DNA of 64,000 bases from Acidimicrobiia bacterium. GTDB taxonomy: Bacteria; Actinomycetota; Acidimicrobiia; IMCC26256; PALSA-610. The notes beneath the pieces were generated by a model. It saw nothing but the letters and a program-made list of their open reading frames with translations. It searched no databases and had not been told where the DNA came from. A program made the translations under genes and the position numbers. The stretch is from the NCBI GenBank assembly GCA_026002935.1, contig BPGH01000001.1, forward strand, positions 917,965 through 981,964, given 5' to 3'. Positions 42,619 to 50,405 of the stretch are shown here, piece after piece. Position 1 is the first letter of the stretch. Each line of letters opens with the position of its first letter.

Positions 42619-43494
42619 TCAGGGCCGCGTGCGGACGAGGGGGATCGCGTCGGGGTCGCCGGCGCGGGCGAACGCGTCGCGTGCGAGGTCGTCGATCGTG
42701 CCGTCGGCGAGCAGCGCACGCACCGCCGAGTCGACCGCGGCCAGGCCGGGTGAGCCGTCGGGCAGCGCGACGGCCAGGCCCTCGCCGCCGCGCAGGCGGG
42801 CCGCGACCGCGTAGCGGCCGGGTGCGTCCGCCGCGAGCCCGAGCGCCACGGGGAGGTCGAGCACCATCGCGTCGGCGCGGCCGCCGGTGATCGCGTCGAG
42901 GGCGGCGCGTCGGCGCGCGACCACGAGCGGCGGGTCGAGGGGACGGATCCGGCGCTCGACCACACCGGCGAGCGTCGTGCGCTCGACCACGACGAACCGG
43001 AGTCGGCGCAGGCCCTGGAGGTCGCGCGCGGTGGTGCCGGGGCGGCCCAGCACGGCGGGCGGCGCTTCGAGGTAGGGCGTCGAGAAGTCGAGGCGTTCCT
43101 CGCGCGTGCCGGTGGGGGTGAGCTGGGAGAGCGCCAGGTCGGCGCCGCGCAGGTCGCCGTCGAGCAGGGACGCGAACGGCACCTCCACGACCTCCACGCG
43201 GCGCAGCCCGAAGCGGCGGGCGAGCGCGTGCGCGAGGCCGTGCTCGAAGCCGCCGGTGGGTGCGGCGGGCGGGCCGTCCCAGAAGCCGGGCGCCGGGAGG
43301 TTCGCGGTCGCCACGACGAGCCGGTCCGGGTGCCTCGGCGTGAACCGGCCCGCCGAGGCGCCGTGGTCGTCACCGCAGGCGGCGAGGCTCGCGACGGCGG
43401 CGATCACGAGGGCGAGGACGAGAGCGGGACGGCGGCCGCCCGCCCGCCGCACCGGGGTGCGCGTGGCCGGCGGCGGCTTGGCGGCGCGGGGCAC
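42619..43494 (-). CDS. Family-3 solute-binding lipoprotein
   Basis: A 291-residue exported lipoprotein: RRxGGRR, a hydrophobic helix and lipobox LAAC near residue 38. The mature part is a periplasmic-binding fold of the amino-acid type (VVATANLPAPGFWDG, LALSQLTPTGTREERLDFSTPYLEAPPAVLG, then ADAMVLDLPVALGL). It would deliver a polar solute to a transporter or act as sensor; no ABC permease is adjacent, and the next gene is an antiporter. GTG 43494 is chosen over 43557: a hexamer CATAGT ends 7 nt upstream and the longer form would overlap the tRNA promoter. Confidence 0.82.
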   Translation of the reverse strand: MPRAAKPPPATRTPVRRAGGRRPALVLALVIAAVASLAACGDDHGASAGRFTPRHPDRLVVATANLPAPGFWDGPPAAPTGGFEHGLAHALARRFGLRRVEVVEVPFASLLDGDLRGADLALSQLTPTGTREERLDFSTPYLEAPPAVLGRPGTTARDLQGLRRLRFVVVERTTLAGVVERRIRPLDPPLVVARRRAALDAITGGRADAMVLDLPVALGLAADAPGRYAVAARLRGGEGLAVALPDGSPGLAAVDSAVRALLADGTIDDLARDAFARAGDPDAIPLVRTRP

Positions 43495-43506
43495 GCCCGG
43501 TACTAT
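43478..43506 (+). promoter_or_regulatory. tRNA promoter TTGGCG-17-TACTAT
   Basis: The -35 TTGGCG (43478-43483) and -10 TACTAT (43501-43506) are separated by 17 bp, with the tRNA beginning 15 nt later. It is the best consensus promoter in the window with the tetR-locus one. Confidence 0.7.
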
Positions 43507-43507
43507 G
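43502..43507 (-). promoter_or_regulatory. -10 element CATAGT for the solute-binding lipoprotein
   Basis: Minus-strand CATAGT is followed by 7 nt and GTG 43494. It almost coincides with the tRNA -10 on the other strand, so the two divergent promoters compete. Confidence 0.45.
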
Positions 43508-43520
43508 CATGGTCCACCGA

Positions 43521-43597
<77 letters not shown>

Positions 43598-43621
43598 AGC
43601 GAACAAGCGAAGGACCAACGC

Positions 43622-43655
43622 AGCGGCCCTTTCGGGGAAACCGGGGAGGGCCGCT
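43622..43655 (+). terminator. Terminator of the tRNA gene
   Basis: AGCGGCCCT (43622-43630) pairs with AGGGCCGCT (43647-43655) around a 16-nt loop, 25 nt after the tRNA. Confidence 0.65.
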
Positions 43656-43690
43656 GACGTTCCTCGGGGCCAGGTTGCCTACTGGATTGT

Positions 43691-43918
43691 CTAACGGCCT
43701 CCGCGGGAGCACGTGTCAACGGTGGTCTGTGCCGCGTCGGCTGGGGGTTCGAGTTGCTCCCGCAGTGCATGCATTGCGGCTGCGGCCTGCTTGAAGGGAC
43801 TCCGTGGAGTCGGGCGGTCCGGCCCTAGGTGCCACAGGCCTTCAGCATCCCGTCGGACACTGCGGTGCGCCTTCAACCGCTCGGCCTCGGCCGCGACGAC
43901 GGCTCCGCGTGGCGGCAC
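43691..43918 (-). other. Small open frame, possible gene remnant
   Basis: A 75-codon frame with a protein-like product (EAERLKAHRSVRRDAEGLW, then FKQAAAAMHALREQLEPP). The same frame stays open upstream to about 43990 without a start codon (GEKASSEPVAVLVGRWCVRVPPRG), as expected for a gene that lost its 5' end. No family recognised. It lies right after the tRNA in a stretch with lower GC than its surroundings. Confidence 0.35.
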
Positions 43919-43992
43919 ACGTACGCACCACCGGCCGACGAGGACCGCAACGGGCTCGCTCGATGCCTTCTCGCCTATTCCGGGATCGGTAC

Positions 43993-44041
43993 TTGATAGG
44001 CTAACGCTGTTAGCTTACGGTGAAGCTAACAGTGTTAGCCT
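43993..44041 (+). promoter_or_regulatory. Promoter with twin TetR-type operators
   Basis: TTGATA (43993-43998), 17 bp, TACGGT (44016-44021) form a near-consensus promoter. Two palindromes of the type CTAAC-N3-GTTAG overlie it: 44001-44013 between -35 and -10, and 44026-44038 just after the -10. The whole element is also a 19-bp inverted repeat (43998-44016 and 44023-44041) with one mismatch. This is a typical site for the TetR protein encoded two genes downstream. Confidence 0.8.
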
Positions 44042-44063
44042 GGCCGAACGCGAAGGATCCACG

Positions 44064-44512
44064 ATGCGCACCATCTCCACCACCACCCTCATCGACGCCC
44101 CTCCTGCCGCCGTGTGGGCGGTGCTCACCGGTCACCGCCCGCTACGGCGAGTGGGAACACTTTCATCGAGCGGATCGACGGAGCCCTGGAGGTGGGCGCC
44201 CGACTCGAAGTGCAGATCTCGCCCCCCAACGGCAGGGGCATGACGTTCCGACCGACGGTGGTCGCCTTCGAGGCGGAGCGCGAGCTCGCCTGGCTCGGCC
44301 GACTCGGGACCCGTGGCATCTTCGACGGCCGCCACTCTTTCGCGTTGGCGCCGACCGCAGGTGGCGGCACGACCTTCACCCACTCGGAGCGGTTCACCGG
44401 CGTGCTCGTGCCGCTCCTGGGGCGCGTGCTCGACCGCACGCGGCAGGGGTTCGAAGCGTTCAATCGCGCGATCAAGCAGCGCGCGGAGCTCCTTGCGCAC
44501 ACGGCTCGATGA
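44064..44512 (+). pseudogene. SRPBCC-family protein, frameshifted near its start
   Basis: The first 17 residues (MRTISTTTLIDAPPAAVWAVL) are in one frame, a short middle (TARYGEWEHF) in the second, and NTFIERIDGALEVGARLEVQ to the stop in the third. The joined product is a START-like polyketide-cyclase/SRPBCC protein of about 149 residues. Two +1 shifts within 50 bp (about 44130-44165) would have to be removed to restore it. The stop overlaps the TetR start (ATGA). Small hydrophobic ligands are usual for this fold, so it may sequester or modify the TetR ligand. Confidence 0.75.
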
Positions 44513-45015
44513 ACCGGCGCGACGAGATCGTCGCCGCCGCGGTCGGCATCCTCGAAGCAGCCGGCCCCGAGGCGCTGACGATGCGCCGCCTCGGTCACGC
44601 CGTCGGGATGCGAGCACCGTCGCTCTACAAGCACTTCGCGAGCAAGGACGAGTTGCTCGCAGCGCTGCAGGAGCACGCCCTCGCGGACCTCGGTGCCGCC
44701 CTCGAACGGAGCGGCGGCACCGTGTGCGGGCTCGCCCGGGCCTATCGCACCTGGGCCCTCGCTCACCCTGCGCTGTACGACTTGGCGATGCGTCACCCCC
44801 TTGCTCGCCATCGGCTCGCCCCGGGCGTCGAGGAGGCCGCTGCGGCGCCCGTGGTCTCGGCAGCAGGCGGCGACGTCGACCGAGCGCGCGCGATGTGGGG
44901 GGCAGCACACGGACTCGTGGATCTCGAGCTCGCTGGGCGCTTCCCGCCTGGGGCCGACATCGACGCAGCGTGGGCGGAGACGATCCGACTGTTCTCGATG
45001 GGGACGGCGCAATGA
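44509..45015 (+). CDS. TetR/AcrR-family regulator with WHG-type C-terminal domain
   Basis: A 168-residue repressor. The helix-turn-helix is RDEIVAAAVGILEAAGPEALTMRRLGHAVGMRAPSLYKHFASKDELL. The ligand domain contains RAYRTWALAHPALYDLAMRHPL and MWGAAHGLVDLELAGRFPP, the latter diagnostic of the WHG group. It is coupled to the SRPBCC gene by ATGA and probably autoregulates through the twin operators at 43993-44041. Its stop overlaps the start of a truncated hydrolase (ATGA). Confidence 0.9.
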   Translation: MNRRDEIVAAAVGILEAAGPEALTMRRLGHAVGMRAPSLYKHFASKDELLAALQEHALADLGAALERSGGTVCGLARAYRTWALAHPALYDLAMRHPLARHRLAPGVEEAAAAPVVSAAGGDVDRARAMWGAAHGLVDLELAGRFPPGADIDAAWAETIRLFSMGTAQ

Positions 45016-45131
45016 ACGCGGCTGGGGTACGCCTCCTCACCGTGGCCGCAGCCCAGACCTCGTCACCGCCGAACGTCGAGGAAGGACTCCGGCAGGCCGA
45101 GGCGATCATCGACGAGGCCGGTGCCTCCTGA
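45012..45131 (+). pseudogene. N-terminal fragment of a carbon-nitrogen hydrolase (nitrilase family)
   Basis: A 39-codon frame (MNAAGVRLLTVAAAQTSSPPNVEEGLRQAEAIIDEAGAS) that matches the N-terminal strand-helix of nitrilase/amidase proteins. The catalytic Glu-Lys-Cys parts are absent in all frames downstream. It is coupled to tetR, so it was probably the third gene of that operon before a deletion. Confidence 0.5.
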
Positions 45132-45158
45132 CCGCGGGCGACGTGTGACGGGTCCCGC

Positions 45159-45365
45159 TCACGGCTCGCCGGCACGCACGACGACGAACCGCTCGGCCCG
45201 GGCCGCGACGACGGCCGCCTGCTGCGCTCCGCTCGGTCCGGAGCCGCGGAACGCCAGGAGCTGCTCCTCGTTCTCCCAGCGCTCGCAGACGCGCACGTGG
45301 AGTGGTGTTCGCAGAGGTCTACAGCGTCGGTGCGGCGAGGCGGAAGCCTCCTCGTCGCGCTCCAT
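45159..45365 (-). pseudogene. C-terminal fragment of an antibiotic-biosynthesis-monooxygenase-like protein
   Basis: The last 45 residues (HVRVCERWENEEQLLAFRGSGPSG, then AAVVAARAERFVVV) match the C-terminal half of YgiN/ABM dimeric ferredoxin-like proteins. The first 20 or so residues do not, and no N-terminal half was found, so this is a truncated or frameshifted copy. It is convergent with the nitrilase fragment and divergent from arsR. Confidence 0.5.
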
Positions 45366-45425
45366 GCCCGGCTCGGAGTCGTGCCGGCTGGGACCGGACG
45401 CTTGCGCTGCACCCGCGATCGTGCG

Positions 45426-45451
45426 AATCTACAACTAGATGGTTGTAGATT
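45426..45451. promoter_or_regulatory. Perfect 10-bp inverted repeat over the arsR start codon
   Basis: AATCTACAAC (45426-45435), 6 nt, GTTGTAGATT (45442-45451). The ATG of the ArsR gene (45439-45441) is inside the spacer. A bound dimer would block transcription start and also cover the translation start; autoregulation by ArsR is inferred. Confidence 0.8.
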
Positions 45452-45786
45452 TGCTGGGCGCGGAGTGGGCCGACCGGGTCTTCCACGCCCTGGCCGACCC
45501 GACCCGGCGCGACATCGTCGTGCGCACGCTCGAGTCCGAGCACTCGGTGTCGGCCCTGGCCCGTCACTACCCCATGAGCTTCGCCGCCGTGCAGAAGCAC
45601 GTCGCCGTGTTGGAGGCGGCGGGGCTGGTGACGAAGCGGCGCAAGGGCCGGGAACAGCTGGTGCGCGGCGACGTCGGCACCGTCCGCCGGGCGTCGCGCC
45701 TGCTGGACGCCCTGGAAGCGGTGTGGCGCGACCGCGTCGACCGGATGAGCGAGATCCTCGCCGAACCCGACGGAGGCACCCCGTGA
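45439..45786 (+). CDS. ArsR-family winged-helix repressor
   Basis: A 115-residue regulator: ADRVFHALADPTRRDIVVRTLESEHSVSALARHYPMSFAAVQKHVAVLEAAGLVTKRRKGREQLV. It has no Cys, so it is not metal-thiolate sensing; this group pairs with SRPBCC/AHSA1 proteins. The GTGA overlap with the next gene shows such a pair. A perfect palindrome covers its start. Confidence 0.93.
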   Translation: MVVDLLGAEWADRVFHALADPTRRDIVVRTLESEHSVSALARHYPMSFAAVQKHVAVLEAAGLVTKRRKGREQLVRGDVGTVRRASRLLDALEAVWRDRVDRMSEILAEPDGGTP

Positions 45787-46277
45787 CAGTCACGCACGTC
45801 CACAAGGACCCCGACGCCCTGACGATGGTCATCACCGCCGAGCTCGAGGCGCCGGTCGAGCGGGCATGGCAACTCTGGGCCGACCCGCGCCAGCTCGAAC
45901 GGTGGTGGGGTCCGCCCGGGTACCCGGCGACGTTCGTCGAGCACGACCTGCGCGTCGGCGGCCGCGCCGTCTACTACATGACGAGCCCGGAGGGCGAGCG
46001 GCACTACGGCTGGTGGGAGTTTCTGGCAGTCGACCCGCCGCGGCGGCTCGAGGTGCACGACGGCTTCGCCGACGACGCCGGTCGGCCGAACTACGACCTC
46101 GGTGTGGGCCGGATGGTGATCACGCTGGCCGAGCGCGCCGGCCGCACCGAGATGGTCATCACCTCGCACTTCCCGACGCCCGAGGCGATGGAGGAGATGC
46201 TCGCCATGGGCCAGGAGGAGGGCATGGTCCAGGCGATCGGCCAGATCGAGGGGATCCTCGCCGGCTCCGCCTCCTGA
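45783..46277 (+). CDS. SRPBCC/AHSA1-like protein
   Basis: A 164-residue START-like fold protein: ITAELEAPVERAWQLWADPRQLERWWGPPGYPATFVEHDLRVGGRAVYYM and C-terminal EGMVQAIGQIEGIL are typical of the AHSA1-like family found beside ArsR repressors. Probable small-ligand binding; the ligand is not known. Translationally coupled to arsR. The following gap, 46278-46524, shows no gene or clear signal. Confidence 0.9.
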   Translation: MTVTHVHKDPDALTMVITAELEAPVERAWQLWADPRQLERWWGPPGYPATFVEHDLRVGGRAVYYMTSPEGERHYGWWEFLAVDPPRRLEVHDGFADDAGRPNYDLGVGRMVITLAERAGRTEMVITSHFPTPEAMEEMLAMGQEEGMVQAIGQIEGILAGSAS

Positions 46278-46524
46278 CCGTCACCGGGTGCGGCGGCGAG
46301 GAGGGTGCTCGTCCGCGGAGCCCACGCCCGGCGCGCCGGCATTCACGGTCGTGGGCGCACGCCTCCGTGCGAGCGCCGCCTGCGCTCAGGCGTACGCCGG
46401 GCACCTTGACACGCTGCGCTGTCGCGTCGACGATCACCTCGAGCACAGCACCGCGCCGTGCGGCCGAGTGTCGCAACCGCGCCCCGGAGCCGAGGAGGCC
46501 TCGAGCCGAGGGTTGGAGGCGACG

Positions 46525-47314
46525 ATGCAGGACTCGATCGTCCTCGATGTCGAGCTGTTGCGTGAGCGCGTCCGCGAGAAGTACCGCGAGGTGGCCGTCG
46601 AGCCGACGGCCGAGTTCCATTTCGACACCGGACGCAAGCTCGCGCAGAAGCTCGGGTACGACGAGGCGCTTCTCGACGACTTCCCCGAGGAGGCGATCGA
46701 GTCGTTCGCGGGCGTCGGGAACCCCTTCGCGCTGCGCCGACCCGGGCCAGGGGAACGAGTCCTCGACGTCGGCTCGGGGCGCGGGTCTCGACTCGTTCCT
46801 CGCGGCACACCTCGTCGGTGCGCACGGCGCGGTCGTCGGGATCGACATGACGCCCGAGATGCTCGAGCGGTCGCGCCGCATGGCACGCGAGCTCGGGCTC
46901 GACCACGTCGAGTTCCGAGAGGGCTACGCGGAAGCGCTTCCGGTCGAGGACCGCTGGGCAGACGTCGTGATCTCGAACGGCGTGATCAACCTGTGTCCCG
47001 ACAAGCGAGCCGTGTTCGCCGAGATCCGCCGTGTGCTCCGGCCCGGCGGCCACCTCCAGTTCTCCGACATCGCGACCGGTCGTGCCGTGCCGCCCGAGGC
47101 GTTGCGCGACATCGACCTGTGGACCGGCTGAATCGCAGGTGGGCTGCCCCGGGAGGGCTGGCGGAAGATGCTCGAGGAAGCCGGGTTCGTCGACATCGAG
47201 ATCGGCGACGCGGTCGACGTGTTCGCAGGCGCACGAGGGGAGGCGAAGGCCCGCTCGTTCGAAACCGTCTCGCTCACGTTCTACGCCCGTAGCGGACCCC
47301 ATCCCAGCCCGTGA
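46525..47314 (+). pseudogene. ArsM-like SAM methyltransferase with a frameshift and an in-frame UGA at a conserved Cys position
   Basis: The product starts MQDSIVLDVELLRERVREKY, and FAGVGNPFALRRPGPGERVLDVGSG leads into the SAM motif. A +1 shift near 46775 moves the frame to GLDSFLAAHLVGAHGAVVGIDMTPEML, then VISNGVINLCPDKRAVFAEIRRVLRPGG. At 47129-47131 the frame reads DLWTG-TGA-IAGGLPREGW and then continues without a shift to a stop at 47312. Relatives have Cys there (TGCIAG). The ArsM Cys of the GCGNP motif is Val here, so arsenite methylation is doubtful. A 6-bp stem with a CGGGA loop begins 12 nt after the UGA, so selenocysteine is possible, as is TGC-to-TGA mutation. Confidence 0.7.
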
Positions 47315-47672
47315 CGTGCGCCTCGCGGACGCGTCCTAGCGGTTCCCGCGGTCGCTCCCGAGGGTGATCCGGGTTCGAAGCCGATCTTCGGACCTCCCCG
47401 CGCCGAGGTGGGCCAGTCGGGCCTCGACACGGAGCCCGTCGCGCGTGATGCGAGCAGCTCTCCGGGCAGACGGCGGAGATCGGTTCGTCGGTCACCGGTC
47501 CTCGGCTTCCGGGCGCGCCGCCTCGACCGGAGAGGAGTCCCGCGGGCCGAGAACCGTGTTCCGAACGACCCGGCGGCGGCGCCGAGCACCCGTCCCGGTG
47601 GATCGCCGCCTCCGCCCCGCGACGGCGCCGCTGTCACAACCTGGCGGCCGCGTCGTCAGGAGGTCGGAGGTG
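47315..47672. other. Intergenic stretch without recognised genes
   Basis: About 360 bp after the methyltransferase. No conserved frame, repeat or promoter was recognised except the strong AGGAGGTCGGAGGTG ribosome-binding site at its right end. Confidence 0.5.
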
Positions 47673-49139
47673 ATGGCCGTGTGGGACCGTCGTGACCGTT
47701 GTGACGTCGCCGTCGTCGGGGGAGGGATCGCCGGGCTGGTGGCCGCCGCGCTGGCGGCCCGGGAGGGGGCCTCGGTCGTGCTGCTCGACCCGCGCCCCCT
47801 CGGCGGGCGGGCCCGGACCACCCTGCGTGGGGGGTTCCGCTTCAACCAGGGCCCGCACGCGCTGTACGAGGGCGGGGAGACCGCCCGGGTGCTGCGGGCG
47901 CTCGGCGTGCCCCTCGCGGGCGGGCCGCCCCGCTCGGACGACACCTGGTGGTGGTACCGGGGCGAGGCGCACCGGTTCCCCACCGGCGCCGGTTCCTTGG
48001 TGACCAGCCGGGTGCTGGGGGCGCGCGCCAAGGTCGGCCTCGCCAAGGTGCTCGCCACGGCGCGGCGCACCGACACCGCCGCCCTCGCCGGCCGGACGGT
48101 CGGCGAGTGGGTCGACGGCCTCCGCCTGCCGGAGGAGGGGGCGGCGCTGCTGCACACGCTCCTGCGCACGGTGACGTACGCGAACGCGCCCGGCCTGTTC
48201 GCGGCGGACGCCGCGGTGGAGCAGCTCCGGGGTTCGCTCGCCGGGGTGCGGTACCTCGACGGCGGCTGGCAGTCGATCGTCGACGCGCTCGCCGGCGCCG
48301 CGCGCGCCGCCGGAGCCGACGTGCGCGAGGGCACCGGGGTCGCCGGCCTCGCCCGCGCCGGCGGGGGCTGGTCGATCGACCTGTACGCGACCGGCCGGTC
48401 CACGTCGGCGCAGGAGCGGGCCGGGGTGGACGGAGCCGGCGGCGTGGAGGACGCCACCGCGGGGCGGGACGGAGCCGGCGGCGTGGAGGACGGCGCCCCG
48501 GTGCGGGACGGCCTCGCGGTGCGGGAGCGCGCCGCGGCCGGACCCGACCCCGGGGCCGGTGACGGCGCGGGCGGGCTGACCGCCGCCGCGGTCGTGCTCG
48601 CCGCCGGCTCGCCCGCCCGCTGCGCGGCCCTGCTCGGCGACGACCCGGGGTGGACCGCGACCGCCGGGCCCGCCGTGCACGCCTCGTGCCTCGACCTCGG
48701 CGTCGCCGCCCCCGCCCGGCGCTCGCTGCTGTTCGGCGCCGACGAGCCGTTCTACCTGTCGACCCACGCGCCGCCCGCCGACCTCGCACCGGACGGTCTC
48801 GGCGTCGTCCACGTGGCCGAGTACCTCCGCCCCGGCGCGCAGCCCGACGCGGCGACCGGCCGGGCCCGCCTGCACGAGCACGCCCGCCGTGCCGGGGTGC
48901 AGGATGAGGCGGTGGTGGCCGAGCGCTACCTCCACCGGCTGCCGGTGACCCACGGCATGCCGCTCGCGTCGCAGGGCGGGTTGCACGGGCGGCCGCCCGT
49001 CGCCGTCCCCGGCCACGAGGGGCTGTTCGTCGCGGGCGACTGGGTCGGGCCGCGCGGCCTCCTCGCCGACGCCGCGACCGCCTCGGCGACCGACGCCGCC
49101 CGCGCGGCGGTCCGCCACGCGTCCCGGGTGCGCGCGTGA
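47673..49139 (+). CDS. FAD-dependent amine oxidase/phytoene-desaturase-like oxidoreductase
   Basis: A 488-residue flavoprotein with dinucleotide-binding motif DVAVVGGGIAGLVAAALAAREGASVVLLD, then LGGRARTT, and C-terminal HEGLFVAGDWVGPRGLLADAATASA (FAD-binding GD motif). It belongs to the NAD(P)-binding protein-like branch of amine oxidases and desaturases; substrate unknown. An internal 39-bp period duplication (48428-48453 and 48467-48492) encodes DGAGGVED twice in a low-complexity loop. A strong ribosome-binding site precedes ATG 47673. The 3' end lies in a 62-bp tandem duplication shared with the sigma-factor start. Confidence 0.88.
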   Translation: MAVWDRRDRCDVAVVGGGIAGLVAAALAAREGASVVLLDPRPLGGRARTTLRGGFRFNQGPHALYEGGETARVLRALGVPLAGGPPRSDDTWWWYRGEAHRFPTGAGSLVTSRVLGARAKVGLAKVLATARRTDTAALAGRTVGEWVDGLRLPEEGAALLHTLLRTVTYANAPGLFAADAAVEQLRGSLAGVRYLDGGWQSIVDALAGAARAAGADVREGTGVAGLARAGGGWSIDLYATGRSTSAQERAGVDGAGGVEDATAGRDGAGGVEDGAPVRDGLAVRERAAAGPDPGAGDGAGGLTAAAVVLAAGSPARCAALLGDDPGWTATAGPAVHASCLDLGVAAPARRSLLFGADEPFYLSTHAPPADLAPDGLGVVHVAEYLRPGAQPDAATGRARLHEHARRAGVQDEAVVAERYLHRLPVTHGMPLASQGGLHGRPPVAVPGHEGLFVAGDWVGPRGLLADAATASATDAARAAVRHASRVRA

Positions 49140-49221
49140 GCGGGCCGCACGTCGACGCGGCCCGCGCGGCGGTCGGCCACGCGTCCCGGGTGCGCGCGTG
49201 AGCGGGCCGTACGCCGACGCG
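49098..49221. repeat. 62-bp tandem duplication spanning stop and start codons
   Basis: 49098-49159 and 49160-49221 are near-identical direct repeats. Each copy carries RAAV-HASRVRA, a GTGA stop/start overlap and MSGP. The first GTG opens a 21-codon frame that ends in the GTGA where the sigma factor starts. Confidence 0.85.
49136..49201 (+). CDS. 21-codon relay frame created by the duplication
   Basis: GTG 49136 overlaps the oxidoreductase stop (GTGA); the frame ends at TGA 49199-49201, overlapping the sigma-factor GTG 49198. It may pass terminating ribosomes from one gene to the next; a function for the peptide itself is unlikely. Confidence 0.35.
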   Translation: MSGPHVDAARAAVGHASRVRA

Positions 49222-50129
49222 GTCGCGGTGTTCGAACGGGAGCGGCCGCGCCTCACCGGGCTCGCCTACCGGCTGCTCGGCTCGCTGACCGACGCGGAGG
49301 ACGTCGTCCAGGAGGCGTGGGTGCGGTGGCAGCGCGCCGACCGCTCGGCCGTCGAGCGGCCCGAGGCCTGGCTCACCACCGTGGTGAGCCGCCTCGGGCT
49401 CGACCGGCTCAAGGCCCGCCGCCGCGACCGCGCCGTCTACGTCGGCCCGTGGCTGCCCGAACCGCTCGTCGCACCCGCCGGGGCGCCGCACGGCTCGGTG
49501 CCCCCCGGCCCCGAGGCGCACGCGGAGCTGGCCGACTCGCTCACCACGGCCTTCCTGCTCCTGCTCGAACGGCTCACGCCCGAGGAGCGGCTGGCCGTGC
49601 TGCTCGCGGACGTGTTCCGCGAGCCCTTCGCCCGGATCGCCGGGATCCTCGGCCGCAGCGAACCCGCGGCCCGCCAGCTCGCCTCGCGCGCGCGGCGCAG
49701 GCTGCGCGACGCGGCGACCGCGGAACCGGTGCCCGTCCGGCCGGGCGACGAGGAACAGGCCCGGGTCGTGTCGGGCCTGCTCGCCGCGCTCGCCGCCGGC
49801 GACGTCGACGGGGCCGCGCGCCTGCTCGCGCCCGGCGTCGTGCTCGTCGCCGACGGGGGGCCCGACCGGCGCGCCGCCCGCCGCCCGGTCGTCGGCCCGG
49901 CGCGCGTCGCGCGGCTGCTCGTGTACCTCGCAAGCGGCTCCCCGACGGCGTGGTGTCGCGGCCCGCCCGGGTCAACGGCGACCCGGGCGTGCTCATCCGG
50001 AACCGGCGCGGGCGGCCGCTGTACACGGTCGCCGTGCAGGTCGGCGACGCGGGCACCGTCACGCGCGTCCACGTCGTGGTGAACCCGCGCAAGCTCGCCG
50101 CGGTCGACCGTCACGTCCCCGTCGTGTGA
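49198..50129 (+). pseudogene. ECF41-type sigma factor (SigJ-like), frameshifted near the C-terminus
   Basis: Sigma2 (FERERPRLTGLAYRLLGSLTDAEDVVQEAWVRW) and sigma4 (LTPEERLAVLLADVFREPFARIAGILGRSEPAARQLASRARRRL) are joined by a linker with WLPEPLV, the ECF41 signature. A SnoaL-like C-terminal domain follows (AALAAGDVDGAARLLAPGVVLVADGG). Near 49940 the frame shifts by one base; the other frame continues PDGVVSRPARVNGDPGVLIRNRRGRPLYTVAVQV to a stop at 50127. In ECF41 the C-terminal domain replaces an anti-sigma factor and can both inhibit and stimulate activity, so loss of its last 60 residues would matter. Confidence 0.8.
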
Positions 50130-50185
50130 GCGCCGCCGCGGCGCGGGCGGGCGACACCGGGCGGCGTCCACGTCCCTCGGCGGCC

Positions 50186-50405
50186 TAGGTTGTGGCGTCG
50201 GCCGAGATGCCGGAGGCACGTGCTCCCTGTGTCATCGACCCGAGACGCGCCCGACACGGGACGCGGCGGCGCAGTCGTCGGGAGCGCGTCGTGCGCGCAG
50301 CGCACCGGCGCGGTCACCGTGACCGCGGCGTGCCCGCGGCTCGGGACCACGGATCGCCGCGCCCTCGCCGCTCGGGGATCCGGGCGCGGTGGGTGACCCG
50401 CCCGC
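50186..50405 (+). other. Structured leader candidate before the YnfA-like gene
   Basis: A TAGGTT hexamer at 50186-50191 would start a leader of about 205 nt. It contains two good hairpins: 50225-50260 (eight pairs, one bulge, 19-nt loop) and 50309-50327 (8-bp perfect stem, 3-nt loop). No known riboswitch class was recognised and no open frame in it looks like protein. Confidence 0.35.

Noticed and set aside
40680..42890. Plus-strand open frame of 736 codons
   Set aside because: Antisense to the antiporter, which has clear membrane helices and motifs; product is Glu/Arg/His-rich noise.
43804..44004. Plus-strand frame of 66 codons between tRNA and the tetR-linked operators
   Set aside because: No start signal, basic low-complexity product, overlaps a more protein-like frame on the other strand and the promoter.
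50190..50396. 68-codon plus-strand frame in the YnfA leader
   Set aside because: Product is Arg/Gly/Thr-rich without similarity, and no ribosome-binding site or spacing rule supports its start.
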